DNA from: Rhytidiadelphus loreus
Taxonomy: Eukaryota > Streptophyta > Bryopsida > Hypnales > Hylocomiaceae
DNA: 64,000 bases
Assembly: GCA_947034895.1 (NCBI GenBank)
Contig: OX344763.1
Span: forward strand, 75,039,093-75,103,092
Reading direction: 5' to 3'
Of this stretch, positions 37,160-48,573 are shown piece after piece. The notes under the pieces were generated by a model. It saw nothing but the letters and a program-made list of their open reading frames with translations. It was not told where the DNA came from and made no database searches. Position 1 is the first letter of the stretch. Each line of letters starts with the position of its first letter. Both the position numbers and the translations under genes were made by a program.

Positions 37160-38409
37160 GTATTTCGTATTAATTGAATTAATATAATTACTATTAATAG
37201 TAATCCGGATTTCAAGGCGCAATAAAAGGAATAATTATTTCTTTCGCAGTCGTTGCGTTCACACTGGAATAATTGTTGCGTTCACACTGGACTAATTAGT
37301 CCGTGAGACGATGTGACGGAATCAATATGCATTGCAAGGAGAATACAACATCACTATCGTCCATGAATCGTAGAGGATAGAAGCATGCACTTAAATATGA
37401 ACATAAAATGCAACTAATAACAAACTGGAAACTACTAAAGGTCACATAAACGTAGAACAGTGCATGGCAGTGACTGAAGAATTGGGAATGACGTACAATA
37501 TTCAACTTCAGTTGCGGTGAAGCACCTCCTTCTTCTATACAAATGGAATGAATAAAAAAAGAATGACTGTAGCCAAACTGTGAGCTCCGACCTGGTGACC
37601 AAGCAACGATTTTGAGTCTCGCTGGCGCCTACAAAAAAGTAATCAATACAAGCAGAGTACAAACGAGAAGGAAGAAATGCGCACGGAGGTCCATAGAGTT
37701 GAAGAGAAAGGACGAAAGTGAGGCTTGCAATTGCGATGACGACGTCCACCTGACTGATTGGCGGGAAAGAAAGAGCGCCATCTTGAGGATCAATTTGAAA
37801 TGAGAAATGTTTGAAGTCGGGAATCCTTGAATGCCGTGGGCCTACCCACTTTCACCCCATAAAACGACATCAATTGTTAAGTAAAGTGATTGACCCCACG
37901 CAAATTGTGGGGTCACCAAAGTTGCTGAGATTCTTTTTATAAGCAACTATTGACTTTTCCTGACAACCGTGGCTGTACTCCGGCTTCGCGGCCTCTCGGT
38001 TGTCATCTACAGTGTAAAAGTCCTCGAATCTTGGAATTACAGGTATTTAATACGACAGTCCGCTAGAATCGTATTTTCAATTTTTAGTGTGCTAACATAT
38101 TCTTGGCTCAGACTTTTAGAAAGAAGGGTATCTTTCAGTACATCAAAAGAGAAGGATCTACAAATTTTTAATCTTCCAAAATTAATGATGTGTTTCTGGG
38201 TATTAAGATTTTAGGGTTTAGGGTATAGGGTATAGGAATTTTTTTTTTTTGCATGGTCCTAAAAAAAATCAAAACATTTGCACGCTACAATGGAAAAATG
38301 ATATTCTTGTCCCAATAAAAGGTTTAGGGTCTGCGAAATGTTTTGAAACAAATAATCGGAAGATGCACTCACTGGTTTAAATTGTGAAAGTTCATTTTTA
38401 CTTCTTCTT
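37160..38409. other. Upstream region of Element 2 DUF7869 gene
   Basis: No gene is seen. A hairpin with 9-bp perfect arms, TGACCCCAC (37891-37899) and GTGGGGTCA (37907-37915), is present. A short TTTAGGG/TATAGGG run lies at 38212-38237. Open frames at 37435-37749 (-) may be untranslated leader of the DUF7869 transcript. Confidence 0.4.
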
Positions 38410-39367
38410 CAACTTCCACAACATGTATTCCATTTTCTTTGCACGTGGATTTCATGACTTTATATTTTTTTGGACATTAAAGTAGAGGGCACGATTATTA
38501 CCCGAATATTTTGTTTCACGTAAGAGGTCATTCAAGGTAACCTCCAATTGCATATGTTTTTGGAATCTCGATTTTAGGAATGAATGCAACTTGCACAACT
38601 TGTATTCCATTTTTTTTGCACGAGGATTTCATGACTTTATATTTTTTTGGACATTAAAGTACAGTGCACGGTTATTGCCCGAATATTTTGTTTCACGTAA
38701 GAGGTCATTCGAGTTAACCTCTAATTGCATATTTTTTTGGAATCTTGATTTTAGGAATGAATGCAACTTGCACAATTTGTATTCCATTTTTTTTGCACGT
38801 GGATTTCATGACTTTATATTTTTTTGGACATTAAAGTAGAGGGCACGATTATTGCCCGAATATTTTGTTTCACGTAAGAGGTCATTCGAGTTAACCTCTA
38901 ATTGCATAGTTTTTTGGAATCTTGATTTTAGGAATGAATGCAACTTGCACAACTTGTATTCCATTTTTTTTGCACGTGGATTTCATGACTTTATATTTTT
39001 TTGGACATTAAAGTACAGTGCACGGTTATTGCCCGAATATTTTGTTTCACGTAAGAGGTCATTCGAGTTAACCTCTAATTGCATATTTTTTTGGAATCTC
39101 AATTTTAGGAATGAATGCAACTTGCACAACTTGTATTCCATTTTTTTTGCATGTGGATTTCATGACTTTATATTTTTTTGGACATTAAAGTACAGTGCAC
39201 GGTTATTGCCCGAATATTTTGTTTCACGTAAGAGGTCATTCGAGTTAACCTCTAATTGCATATTTTTTTGGAATCTCGATTTTAGGAATGAATGCAACTT
39301 GCTCAACTTGTATTCCATTTTGTTTGCACGTGGATTTCATGACTTCATATTTTATTGGACGCTTTGA
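38410..39367. repeat. 177-bp tandem repeat, about 5.4 copies
   Basis: The landmark CACGTAAGAGG recurs at 38517, 38694, 38871, 39048 and 39225, exactly 177 bp apart each time. Units differ by a few substitutions. As 177 is divisible by three, one frame stays open through several units, which produces long but probably meaningless ORFs. It is satellite-like and absent from Element 1. Confidence 0.92.
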
Positions 39368-39567
39368 ATTGGAAGGTACTTTGAATGTTCTTGAATTGTA
39401 GGCACTTTCGAATATCTTCATTCATTGGTAGATTTTACAAAAGCGTTCATATTAGGTTTGCATTGCTTTGAGAGTGGACTAGAAGATTTTAAGGAATAGT
39501 GCATAATAGGGAAAACATTAGCAAACAAACAAGAAAAGGCGGATTGTAGGTAGGGATCAGGTACGTT

Positions 39568-40051
39568 GACACCCTTGCTCGGCCTTACCAAGGGTGCAAT
39601 TAAAAAAAATGCCCCCTATTTTGGATTGTTCAAGGGTATACTCTTGACTAGGGCTTTTATTTTCATTTTTTAAGAATAGCCACAATGGCGATTTAAAATG
39701 TTATAGTGGTGCTCTAAATTTCAACATTCATGCACATTGGATAGAAAATATCACATTAGTACATATTACATGTCAATTTGACAATTTTCATCTAAGTTCT
39801 TCTTCAATGTGAAATTTTCTGGTGATTTCATCCAAGTTTTTTGGCATTTTTTAGCCAGATTTTGTTTCCTGGTGCAAACTGGTACTAAAAAGCCAAAGAA
39901 AAAAGCCCTACTCTTGACCTCACCTAGGTCTATACTCTTGACCTCACCTACCTAATTTGGAGTCTTTGATTGCAAAAATGAATTCAAAATTTGCAAAACA
40001 ATTCATGTGCACGAAATTAATAATTCTAGGGTTTGCCGAGCTAAGGGATCA
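39568..40051. mobile_element. Short TIR element (MITE-like), copy in Element 2
   Basis: The left end TGACACCCTTGCTCGGC and the right end GCCGAGCTAAGGGATCA are imperfect inverted repeats. It is longer than the Element 1 copy (18294-18487) because of an internal stretch of about 290 bp that includes duplicated CTCTTGACCTCACCTA. Confidence 0.5.
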
Positions 40052-40059
40052 GTTCTCCT

Positions 40060-40560
40060 TGGCTGTAGGGAGGTCGGTTGGAGGAGGGAGGGTCCTAGGA
40101 GGAGGGAGGGTCGTAGGAGGAGCGAGGGTCGCAGGAGGAGGGAGGGTTGCAGGAGGAGGGAGGGTCGCAGGAGGAGGGAGGGTCGCAGGAAGAGGTTGGA
40201 GGAGGAGGGTAGCAGGTTTAGGGTTTGGTCCTCCTCTCGCAAGTTTGCTTGCGTTTCTTTGTTGTGGGCTTGCGTTTCTTTGTTGTGGGCTTCCGTTTCT
40301 ACGTCGTGGGCTTTCGTTTCTACGTTGTGGGCCAGCGCTTGCAGGAGGAGTTTGGAGGAGGGTTGCCGCGAGTGTTGGAGGGAGGGTCGCAGGAGGAGGG
40401 AGGGTCGCAACAACTGCCGCGAGGGTTGGAGGAGGGTTACCGCCGCGAGGGAAGTGCTGCTCGCTGCGAGGGAAGGAGGGAGGGTCGCAGAAGGAGGTCG
40501 GTTGAAGGAGCGAGGGTTGCTGCGAGTTTCTTCAAGGTCCTCGTGCTTCAGCTGCAGCTC
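40060..40560 (+). repeat. G-rich GGAGGGAGGGTCGCA repeat tract
   Basis: Degenerate tandem repeats of GGAGGGAGGGTCGCAGGA dominate 40070-40200 and 40370-40530. Between them is a TTTCTTTGTTGTGGGCTTGCG repeat (about 18 bp period, 40250-40335). Runs of GGG spaced a few bases apart could form G-quadruplexes on the sense strand of the GQHS gene. Open frames on both strands here are repeat artefacts. Confidence 0.65.
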
Positions 40561-40890
40561 GTGGTTCTTCAGGTACAAGTTTAGGTGCGGCTTGCTTGCG
40601 TCGTTCTAGAGAATTGTGTGCTTGCTGCTGCAGAAGTTGAGGTGCGGCTTGCCTGAATTCTGTGCTTGGTTGCTTGAATTCTGTGCTTATTGCTATAGAA
40701 GTTGAGGTGCGGCTTGCTTGCTTGCATTGTGTGCTCGCTGCTGTAGTAGTTGCAGGTTTAGGAATCAGATTTTGTGTATGGAAATTCTGGCGCGTTTTCT
40801 TTTTTCTTTTTTCCTTTACAGTTCTAGTTTCTTATTCTCTATTGACTATGCAATGTATGTTTTTGATTACGTAGCACCTGCACTCTCAAC

Positions 40891-41100
40891 TTTAGGGTAT
40901 TTAGGGTATGCACAACTTTAGGGTATGCACAATCAGGGTTTCTTTAGGGTTTAGGGTTTAGCCCAGGGTTTGGTTAGGGTATCCTAGGGTTACCCTATGA
41001 CTTAGGGTTCACCGTAGGAGTTGCAGAGGGTATTGCAGGTTATTTTTAGGGTTAGGTCAGAATCCACAGTTTACGTGAGCTAGGGTTTAGGGTTTAATGT
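40891..41100. promoter_or_regulatory. TTTAGGG / telo-box cluster
   Basis: TTTAGGG or TTAGGGT units recur at least ten times without forming a regular telomere array. They lie upstream of the GQHS gene. Telo-boxes (AAACCCTAA) are known plant promoter elements. Similar ACCCTAAA units lie in the matching place in Element 1 (16636-17560). Confidence 0.55.
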
Positions 41101-41258
41101 TTTTGTTCTACGTTTGCTGAAATAAAGAACCCTAATCCAGTAAGAAATGTAATAAAAATTTAATACGCACACCAAAGTCTAGTCGATCCAACCCATCAGA
41201 ATGAAACTCGAACTCGAAACATCCAAGCACCATAGAAGCCGCATCAACAGCAGCTGCA

Positions 41259-41788
41259 GATCAGCTCGACTCGAGCTGATCTGCATTACATACGACAGGT
41301 GCAACATGTACAGATCAGCTCGAGTCGAGCTGATTTGCAGCCACGCATCTAAATCCTTTGACGAACGTTCGTTTGACGACTCCAACGATATGAAATATGA
41401 AAGCTATACGCAAATTGCTAGAGAGCCTAAGAAAGAGAAGCCCCATGCTAATCAGCTCGAGTCGAGCTGGTCCGTCGACAGTAAGAAGTTACCAGCAAGA
41501 ACTATCAGTCAAACAAATTATCTATGGGGGATTGCGTGATAACCAACAAAATATGCCACGAGTACAAAATTGCATCTATTAAATACAGACAATATAGAAA
41601 TCAAGTAAATAAGATTAAATCCATCAAATACCAGGCTTGTCTGTAAATCGGCTTGACTCGAGCTAATCCATCAACAGTCTACGAATGGAAGTCATGTCGT
41701 CGAAGACCAACCATAAGAATATCATTAACCGAACGCCTCATGTGAAACATGTTGATTCAAAATGTAAATCAGCTCGACTCGAGCTGAT
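41259..41788. promoter_or_regulatory. Element 2 palindrome set, GQHS promoter/leader cluster
   Basis: Sites at 41259-41281 (C), 41314-41334 (G), 41451-41471 (G, one arm base changed), 41647-41667 (C, three changes) and 41768-41788 (C). All lie upstream of the coding exon at 41850, which follows a CTTTGCAG acceptor, so they may be in a leader intron. Further sites: 43310-43330 and 43398-43418 (intron 1), 44875-44895 (intron 2), 46166-46184 (before the FCP1-like gene) and 47566-47584 (before the small gene). Confidence 0.9.
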
Positions 41789-41849
41789 TAGTATCATACT
41801 GAACATAGGACTGTGTGTTAACAAACTTACTGGATGCATTCTTTGCAGA

Positions 41850-44800
41850 ATGGAAGACCAACTAGAGAGCCTCAACATGTACTTCAGGAAGACCGAAGTT
41901 CAATTCCCTGAGGAGCGTCAAGATGATGACGAAATGCTCATTGAAGGAGAATACTGGGAATTCAAAGAGCCAGAGAGAGTGGAAGCCTGGAGTTTGTTTA
42001 TGGTGCCATTCACGAACCTCATAGCCTTCACATACAAATTCAAAAACGCACAAGTATTCATTCAGCTGTCTTTTGAAGAGAAAGTGAAGGACGTCGAAGT
42101 AGATGCGCACCCGCTTATAAAAGTGAAATGTGTCACTGCGAAACGCGAAATCCCAAATGCAGAGCAATACCACTTCACAATCTGCATTGACTCCCTTCTG
42201 ATTCCGTTCAGCATGACACCGTTCCTCAGAAGCCTAGAACCTACACCGTATAGTGAGGAAGTCAAAGAGCTCGAGAAAAAAATAGACAAGAAGGAATATC
42301 AGAACCTAAACAGGACTTCCCTCAATGGAAAGCGACTGTGTTCCAAGATTCGGTCGCTATTCAACGACTTCAACACTCTGAAGGGGAAGCTCGAAATGCA
42401 GACTGTAATGAACCAGCCAAGGTCTGTATCGATGGACCTAGTGAGCGGAGGAGGCAGTCAAGGTTCCCGAAGGCAAGCAACACAAGCTTCTGTTGGAGGT
42501 CGAGGAAAGAGAAAATCCTTAGTTCAAAGTACACCACCGGCGCGGAAGGTTGGGAAGAAAAGCGACGCTTCTCCATCAACAAGAAAACCTATTCAGAAGG
42601 TGTCTGAAGAGTCAGGCCTTCTTGAAGGAAGCTATGTTGAGGAAATGTTTAATGTTCCTCACTCCCGAGCAACAGACAAGAGGCCGGACTACAAGCTTGT
42701 CAGCGAAGCCTACAAGCGCTTTTGGACAACCTGTGAAGACGCTTACATCTTCAAGGTTGACGAAAAGAAAGAGATTCCTATCGAGCAATTGATGGGAGCC
42801 CCTTCAACCTTCAACATTCGGTCAAAGGAGGACAGACTTGTCGAGGACATGGTCAATTACCTGGCCAATATCCCTGATAAGTCAACCAAGCAGACTCTCT
42901 GCGTGATGCTAGTGGGCTTCTGCGTGAAACCGAAGAAGTGGGATGATATAAAGGAAGGAAAATTTTATATCATTAACGGTCAGCATAGTGTGGATGCCAG
43001 CAAGATAATCGTGGCTGAGGGCAGTGATTTCAGTGAAGATATAAAAAAGCATTTCCGGAAATGGAATCGTTTTATAGTATGGTCAAGTGATGCAGAGAAA
43101 TTACGCAGCATTTCAGCCTACTATAATCGAGTGAACCACTTCGTGGCCGTGCAACCGTCATGGGCAACCAACATTTTGGGTGCTCGTACCGTATGGCAAG
43201 AAATGGGCTGTCCGAGAAATCCACTACAAGCACAGTCGGTGGGGACTGTCACAACATCGAGACGAACCGTAGAGAATACGAGGAATGCCACTAAATTCCA
43301 TGTAAGTAAATCAGCTCGAGTCGAGCTGATCTGCTATTGAGCTGATCTATACACCTTGTTTAATATGATATTAGACTTCAGTACAGAAGGGCTGACAATC
43401 AGCTCGAATCGAGCTAATCCGCATCCTCTGACCTCCTGTTTTTTCATTGCAGGAATTTGAGAAAGCGGTGTATATTCGGTTCTCCATGATCGACGTGAAT
43501 AAGAGCTTGAAGATGACCCAGAAGAAGGATCGAGAAGAGAAATTGAAGCTTACAAACGAGCTGAAATTGATAACGGCTCCTGAGGAGGTGTATAAGCTCT
43601 GGAGCGATGTTATAACCAATGCAGCGCATGGTGAGCTCGTAAACGCCGATACGTTGAAGAAGTTCAACGCAAGATCGGATTGGAATCCTGAGAACTGTAT
43701 GCTAACGCGTGAGTTCTTCAAGTTCCTCGGGAATTTAAGTTATGAGGAACTCGGAAAGCTTGCAAACCACATTCTCAACCAATCAGGAGTGAAGCACAAG
43801 CTTCCGTATCCTAAAGTAACTATCAAGGCAATTACATCAGTCCTTGAAAGTTGCTACACAACTAAAGAGTGGGCGGAGCGACGTAAACGTAAGCATCTGG
43901 TGAAGAAAGAGTTGCACACCATCAATCCCAACCTTGGTCTCCTCAACGCACGCAACGAAGTTATAGTTGACAATTGGAAGAGATTCAAGAGAGAAAGGTG
44001 CATCACAAAGGCTACGATGGATGTCCTCCTCGACCGTCCTGGAGAAGCATACTTTGCTCAGGCGAAGCTTGTGAGGTCCAAGAACAAGACCTGTGCGGAG
44101 CTCTCACAACAAGCGTTTGAGTTCTTCAAGGTCTTCCTGGACCACTGGTCGAAATTTGTCAAGCCTACTGCAGCTGGACAATACTGGACGTACAACACGA
44201 ATAACAATACACACTCTGATTGGATGACGTACGCCTGGTCGTCGGATACCCCGAGGAGAATGTCTCTCGGATTGATTGATTTCCGAAACCTTCCCGGGAT
44301 TGAGAAGAAGGACAAGTCAACTGTCGACAATCCTTTTTTTGTGGAGGTGATCACATCAATGTTCCAGAAGAGCCAGCCAGGACTTGACGATGTGCCGGCG
44401 TGGTTGTTCATCTGCGCGGATGAGAAGGAACAAGCGCAGGTATTGAACTTCGTGGAGTCGAACGAAGTCTTCATTGATTACAATGTTGACTTCTCCGTAT
44501 ACAGCGCTGGGAAGAATGACCGCTTGTGCGATGTAGCTGCGTCGAAGACGCCCAAGAAGGTGTTGCTCATGTTTTTGCAGAAAACAAGCAACATCAATCC
44601 AGTGGTAATCCCTGAAGTGTTCGAGTGCCCTGAGACTGCACGGTACCAAAAGGCGAGGGCCTACGGCGAGCTGGAATACCGTATTTACAACACGGAGCTG
44701 CGAATGGAATTCTATCTCTGGCTCATCAGGAAGTTCAGCAACCCGGGAATGTGTGTGTTCTCGGGATTTACAGGAGGGAAATTCACATGTGCAGCAATGG

Positions 44801-46141
44801 TAAGCACCATTATACTAAATCTGTTTATAATGAGTTCAAGTAAATCCTGTTCATGATTGCATGTCACATGTATGATTAGCTCGACTCGAGCTGATCTATC
44901 TGACGGAATTTCGATTGAAATGTCGTTGTGGCCTGCAGATGAGTTGTGTTGATATGTACGCTTCTGGTCCAGCGGAACTGGCACCTTGGTGGCAGGATAT
45001 ATGCACAAAGGCGCTCAGTTTGGACAAGTCGGATTTCCTCGATTCTGGTTACCAGGTGCAGTCAGCAATCGTGGCTCCCGGATCTTCGACCCCGTCATCT
45101 TCGAGGCGAATTCTCAGATCCAGTCAAGGGTCTCCTGGGAATCAGTTCAGAAGGAACGCACCAGCAGTCGTTGCCGATGTTGAAGACTTATCATCGGATG
45201 ATGCGATACATGAAGACGATGTTGGAGACTGTGAGTTGATGGAAGAAGAAAGACTGGATGATATGCTGACGCCCACAAGTCGGCCGCTTGCGGACGTTCC
45301 TAGATCATCTGGTTCGTCGATGCTCCCCCCAGCTTCGCATACTCCATCTGGGCAGCCGCTCCAGATGAAGAAGCGGGATACCATGAGCAGTGTCATGAAG
45401 CAGATGGCCGACATGAATCAGAGAAATGCAGATGCCATTGCGCAAATGCGGGAGCAGAACGAGATATCGCAGAAGAATACAGAACTCGCTCTTGCAACAT
45501 TGCGTGCGGAACAGGCTCAGGAACGCCAACTGAACATGGAGATGCACAGGAGCACACAGGCATGGATGGAGCGGGAGTCTCAACAGAACAGGGATTTCTT
45601 CCAGGCGCTGTTGAACAGAAATTCGGTTACACCGATTGCATCTATTGCCCCGTCCGGGACGTCACAGCAGTTGCTTCTGGTGGGCCAGCCATCAGCCTCA
45701 ACGAACAGCGGTGCATCTAGCCACATTGAGCCAATTATGCAATCTCCGCCCTTACCTGCCGGAGCACCAATCTCACCACCTCTCCCCCCTGCGCCAGATC
45801 ATGTAGTAGAACCATCTCCGCCAGTTGAGATGAATGTTCCAGATTCCGTTAACCCGGAAGGTGGAGAGGATGTTCCGGATTCCGAAGATCCGGAAGGTGG
45901 AGAGGATGTTCCAGATTCCGAAGATGCGGAAGCTGAAGAGGATGTTCCAGATTCCAATGATCCGGAAGGTGGAGACGATGAATTAGATGTCGAAGACCCG
46001 CAAGGTGGCCAGGAGCTACCGTTGTCCACGTTGGCGGAAGTGATCGTGGTTGGGCACAACCTGACCGTGGATGCTTCCATTGTGGAAGTTGGAAGTGGCT
46101 CCCAACCCACCGATGCACCATCACCAGGTTGTGCCCAATGA
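41850..46141 (+). CDS. GQHS-motif protein of Element 2, three exons, about 1333 aa
   Basis: Exons 41850-43301 (484 codons, ends CAT/GTAAGT), 43453-44799 (449 codons, after CATTGCAG, ends ATG/GTAAGC) and 44939-46141 (401 codons with stop, after CCTGCAG). All joins are phase 0 and no stop interrupts it. Exon 1 has EGEYWEFKEPERVEAWS, SFEEKVKD and FYIINGQHSVDASK (near residue 375), which resembles the DGQHR/ParB-like motif; this is a weak, by-eye match. Exon 2 is unknown and basic in its middle (WAERRKRKHLVKKEL). Exon 3 has a Q/M-rich helix and an acidic repeat, four copies of VPDSEDPEGGED-type. The splice sites hold in Element 1. Possibly a DNA-binding accessory protein; function unproven. Confidence 0.8.
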
Positions 46142-46334
46142 TCACTTGTTCCTTGTTTTGTAGTTTCAGCTCGACTCGAGCTGATTTGAATGATTTAGCG
46201 GAAGTTGTACATTTCTATAGATATAGAGTTTTCATATAGTTCAGTAGATTTGGACTCACTTTTGTATTCTGAAACTCATTTAAAGAGCATGTAATATATG
46301 ACTTTCTCACGGACAGTTACTTCTTCAATATGTA

Positions 46335-47488
46335 ATGGCAGGCCCCCTCCGTGCTGAAAATGTGAATATTGTTTGTCAATCTTCATGCCTTCCATCTTAT
46401 ATGCAAGCCCCATTGGATGAACCCACCATCCATGTCATCCCAGAACCTACTCTGCGTTCGAATGAACTTATCGTCGGAGCTTCTGCATTGCATACAGCAC
46501 CTACCACACTTGTAGACGCGCATGAACCTTCGGGTTCCTCGGGGAGGAAGGTACTATATTCTTCTACGTTATCATGAGATGTTACGATATGTAGGGTGGT
46601 GTCGTTGGTAGTGGACTTCTTGATTGTTTTCACGCGATGTCCGCTCTGAGCGAGTTTCCTGAATGTAACTGGATACGCTATTCGTCCGTTTCTCAACAGA
46701 AATGCGGTTTAAACGTAGGAACATCTGAGGCCGTTCATCGTCCATTGAGGTCCGGGGTGGCAGAGAAGTGGATCAACATCGTTCTGGACCTCAATGGGAT
46801 TCTATGTGTAGCCGAAGATTGGAAGTCCAAGGGTCCGGTGGCACGATTCAATCACCATTCTATGCCGCACTCATCGACCGCTGCTGCGATTGTTGGGCCG
46901 AAGGCGGTGTACGTCCGCCCAAATTGCTCCACGTTCCTAGTTGAGTTGCAGAAGATTGCGTTTGTTTCCGTGTGGAGCTCCATGAAGAAATCCACCGCCG
47001 ATGAGATTGCCAAGTACCTATTCAGGGACGGAGAAATGCCCGTTCTCGTTTTGAGGCAAGACTCCTGTAAAATAATTAAGTGCAGAGATAGGGCCGGGAG
47101 GTTGACATCCTATAAAGAACCGGGAACTGATAAGGACTTGTTCCTAAAAAATATGGAGTACCTCCTCTCTCGCTTGCGTGGCCGGTTCACATGTGACAAT
47201 ATGGTCATTGTGGACGACAGCCCTCGTAAACAAATCATGAACAGGCCGGAGAATGTAATACTTCCGGATTCGTGGTCATACCGGGGGAATGGGGACAAGG
47301 ATTCATTTCTACTAAATGTCCTACTGCCCTGGTTTAGGCGATTGCATGTCAATCGCAACGTCGGGCTCAAATCGTTTCGGTCAAATGGTCCGGGGAGAAT
47401 CGGGCGTAGAATGCTCTGCGAAGAGAGGGTGCGCCGAGAGTACGACAAGCTTATGGAGGTAGTTCGCGGATCGGCTAGCGTTAGTTAG
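46335..47488 (+). CDS. FCP1/NIF-like HAD phosphatase of Element 2, two exons
   Basis: Exon 1 46335-46550 (72 codons, starts MAGPLRAEN) and exon 2 46700-47488 (after TCAACAG), phase 0, 334 aa in total. Exon 2 carries VLDLNGILCV (HAD motif I; the second Asp of DxD is Asn), VRPNCSTFLVEL, VWSS (motif II region), KDLFLKN and VIVDDSPRKQ (motif III/IV), then LPDSWSYRGNGDKDSFLLNVLLPW, as in NLI-interacting-factor/FCP1-type phosphatases. The first, nucleophilic Asp is kept but the acid-base Asp is replaced, in both element copies. Catalysis is therefore doubtful and a binding role possible. A palindrome at 46166 lies just upstream. Confidence 0.78.
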
Positions 47489-47710
47489 CGGTGCACCTAG
47501 AGGTATGTAGTTCGAGTCGCGTCGCGTTGAGTGGTCATTTTTTTTATTCCATATAGAATTCCGTTTCAGCTCGAGTCGAGCTGATTTGTAGCTTCACATG
47601 TCTTTTTATCATTTGTGGAGTTTCTTTGATGCTACCAATAAATGTTACTTCCATATTTGATGAGGACGGTTATACTGTAATTTTACTAATTTACCCTTGT
47701 TGGTTTCCAG

Positions 47711-48340
47711 ATGGACAGCACATTCCGCGCTCCGGTTGGTCACCTTCAATGCCAAGTGTCGGCCGACTCTATTTTCGACTACGGGCAATATGTAATCCTC
47801 AGTACTGGGAACTTCTTGTGCTCTGCTCCCACTGTAAATTCCTCAATGGACTTCTCTGTCTTGCCCGTTGATGACGGGGTGGTGGACAGTCCTCCTGATC
47901 GGAAGCCACGCTTTCCGGTGTCTTGTTCACCATCGCCGCTGCGCTCAAGGAACCGCAAGGATTTTTCACAGTGCCCATCGGGATTAGATAGATTGACGCA
48001 AAGAAGGCTTTACGAAGACGCCAATTACCAAATGACTACCCCGGTGGTGGACGTGCAAGTCCCAATTCAAGCATGTGAAGAAGACGTGAAGCTGGCGGTT
48101 ATTCCACCCTTACCTACTCGGCGCCGTGTATCATCTTCGATGGGTAGAGTGAAGAGGAAATATGATGGGCCTTCGAGCAGTCAATGCTCAACTCCATCAT
48201 GGGATTCCTGGGAGCGACGGTCCTTGAGGGCACAACGGCTGGAACATATCCGCGAGGGTGGGAAAATTGCAAAAGGATATAGTCGTGGACCTGAAATTCT
48301 CAAGGCCATGGAGAAGATGAAGAGTAAATCGCTCCAGTAG
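47711..48340 (+). CDS. Small basic Ser/Pro-rich protein of Element 2
   Basis: 209 aa from ATG 47711, which follows a TTTCCAG acceptor, so a leader intron is likely. A palindrome lies at 47566, within that presumed intron or promoter. The protein is rich in S, P and R, with short basic patches (RTRRRVSSSMGRVKRKYD, SWERRSLRAQRLEHIREGGK) and no recognised domain. It is a candidate nuclear protein. Element 1 has lost the matching region. It may be spliced to upstream exons I cannot see. Confidence 0.55.
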   Translation: MDSTFRAPVGHLQCQVSADSIFDYGQYVILSTGNFLCSAPTVNSSMDFSVLPVDDGVVDSPPDRKPRFPVSCSPSPLRSRNRKDFSQCPSGLDRLTQRRLYEDANYQMTTPVVDVQVPIQACEEDVKLAVIPPLPTRRRVSSSMGRVKRKYDGPSSSQCSTPSWDSWERRSLRAQRLEHIREGGKIAKGYSRGPEILKAMEKMKSKSLQ

Positions 48341-48573
48341 TAGTTCCCTATGATAAATGTATATTCTAGAATAGACACAGTCAAGTGTCTTTAAATAGTT
48401 CATAGTTTTCACGCACTTACGTAGTTGGGACATATATCTAGAGTGTAAATGATGTAGGTAGCGACAATCCTCCTAACATAAAAGACACGATGCCTAGAGA
48501 TTGTATCGGTGCCATTCGATGCAACATGTTCAATTTTGACAGATCCGGTAGTCTAGGTTCCTTGTTTTCTTTG

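Noticed and set aside
38591..39367. Long open frames across the 177-bp repeats
   Set aside because: The period is divisible by three, so a frame without a stop in one unit stays open in all. No start context or homology.
40003..40609. Open frames of 180-200 aa on both strands
   Set aside because: They follow GGAGGGAGGGTCGCA repeats and low-complexity composition; overlapping frames on both strands are equally long.
40891..41100. True telomere or interstitial telomere array
   Set aside because: TTTAGGG units are irregular and interspersed; they fit telo-box-type promoter sequence better.
45799..46145. Minus-strand frames opposite the GQHS exon 3
   Set aside because: Shadows of the acidic repeat on the plus strand, which has conserved exon structure.
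41259..47584. CRISPR array or bacterial REP-type palindromes
   Set aside because: Spacing is irregular (tens to thousands of bases), the repeats are palindromic sites in introns, and the context is a plant nuclear transposon.
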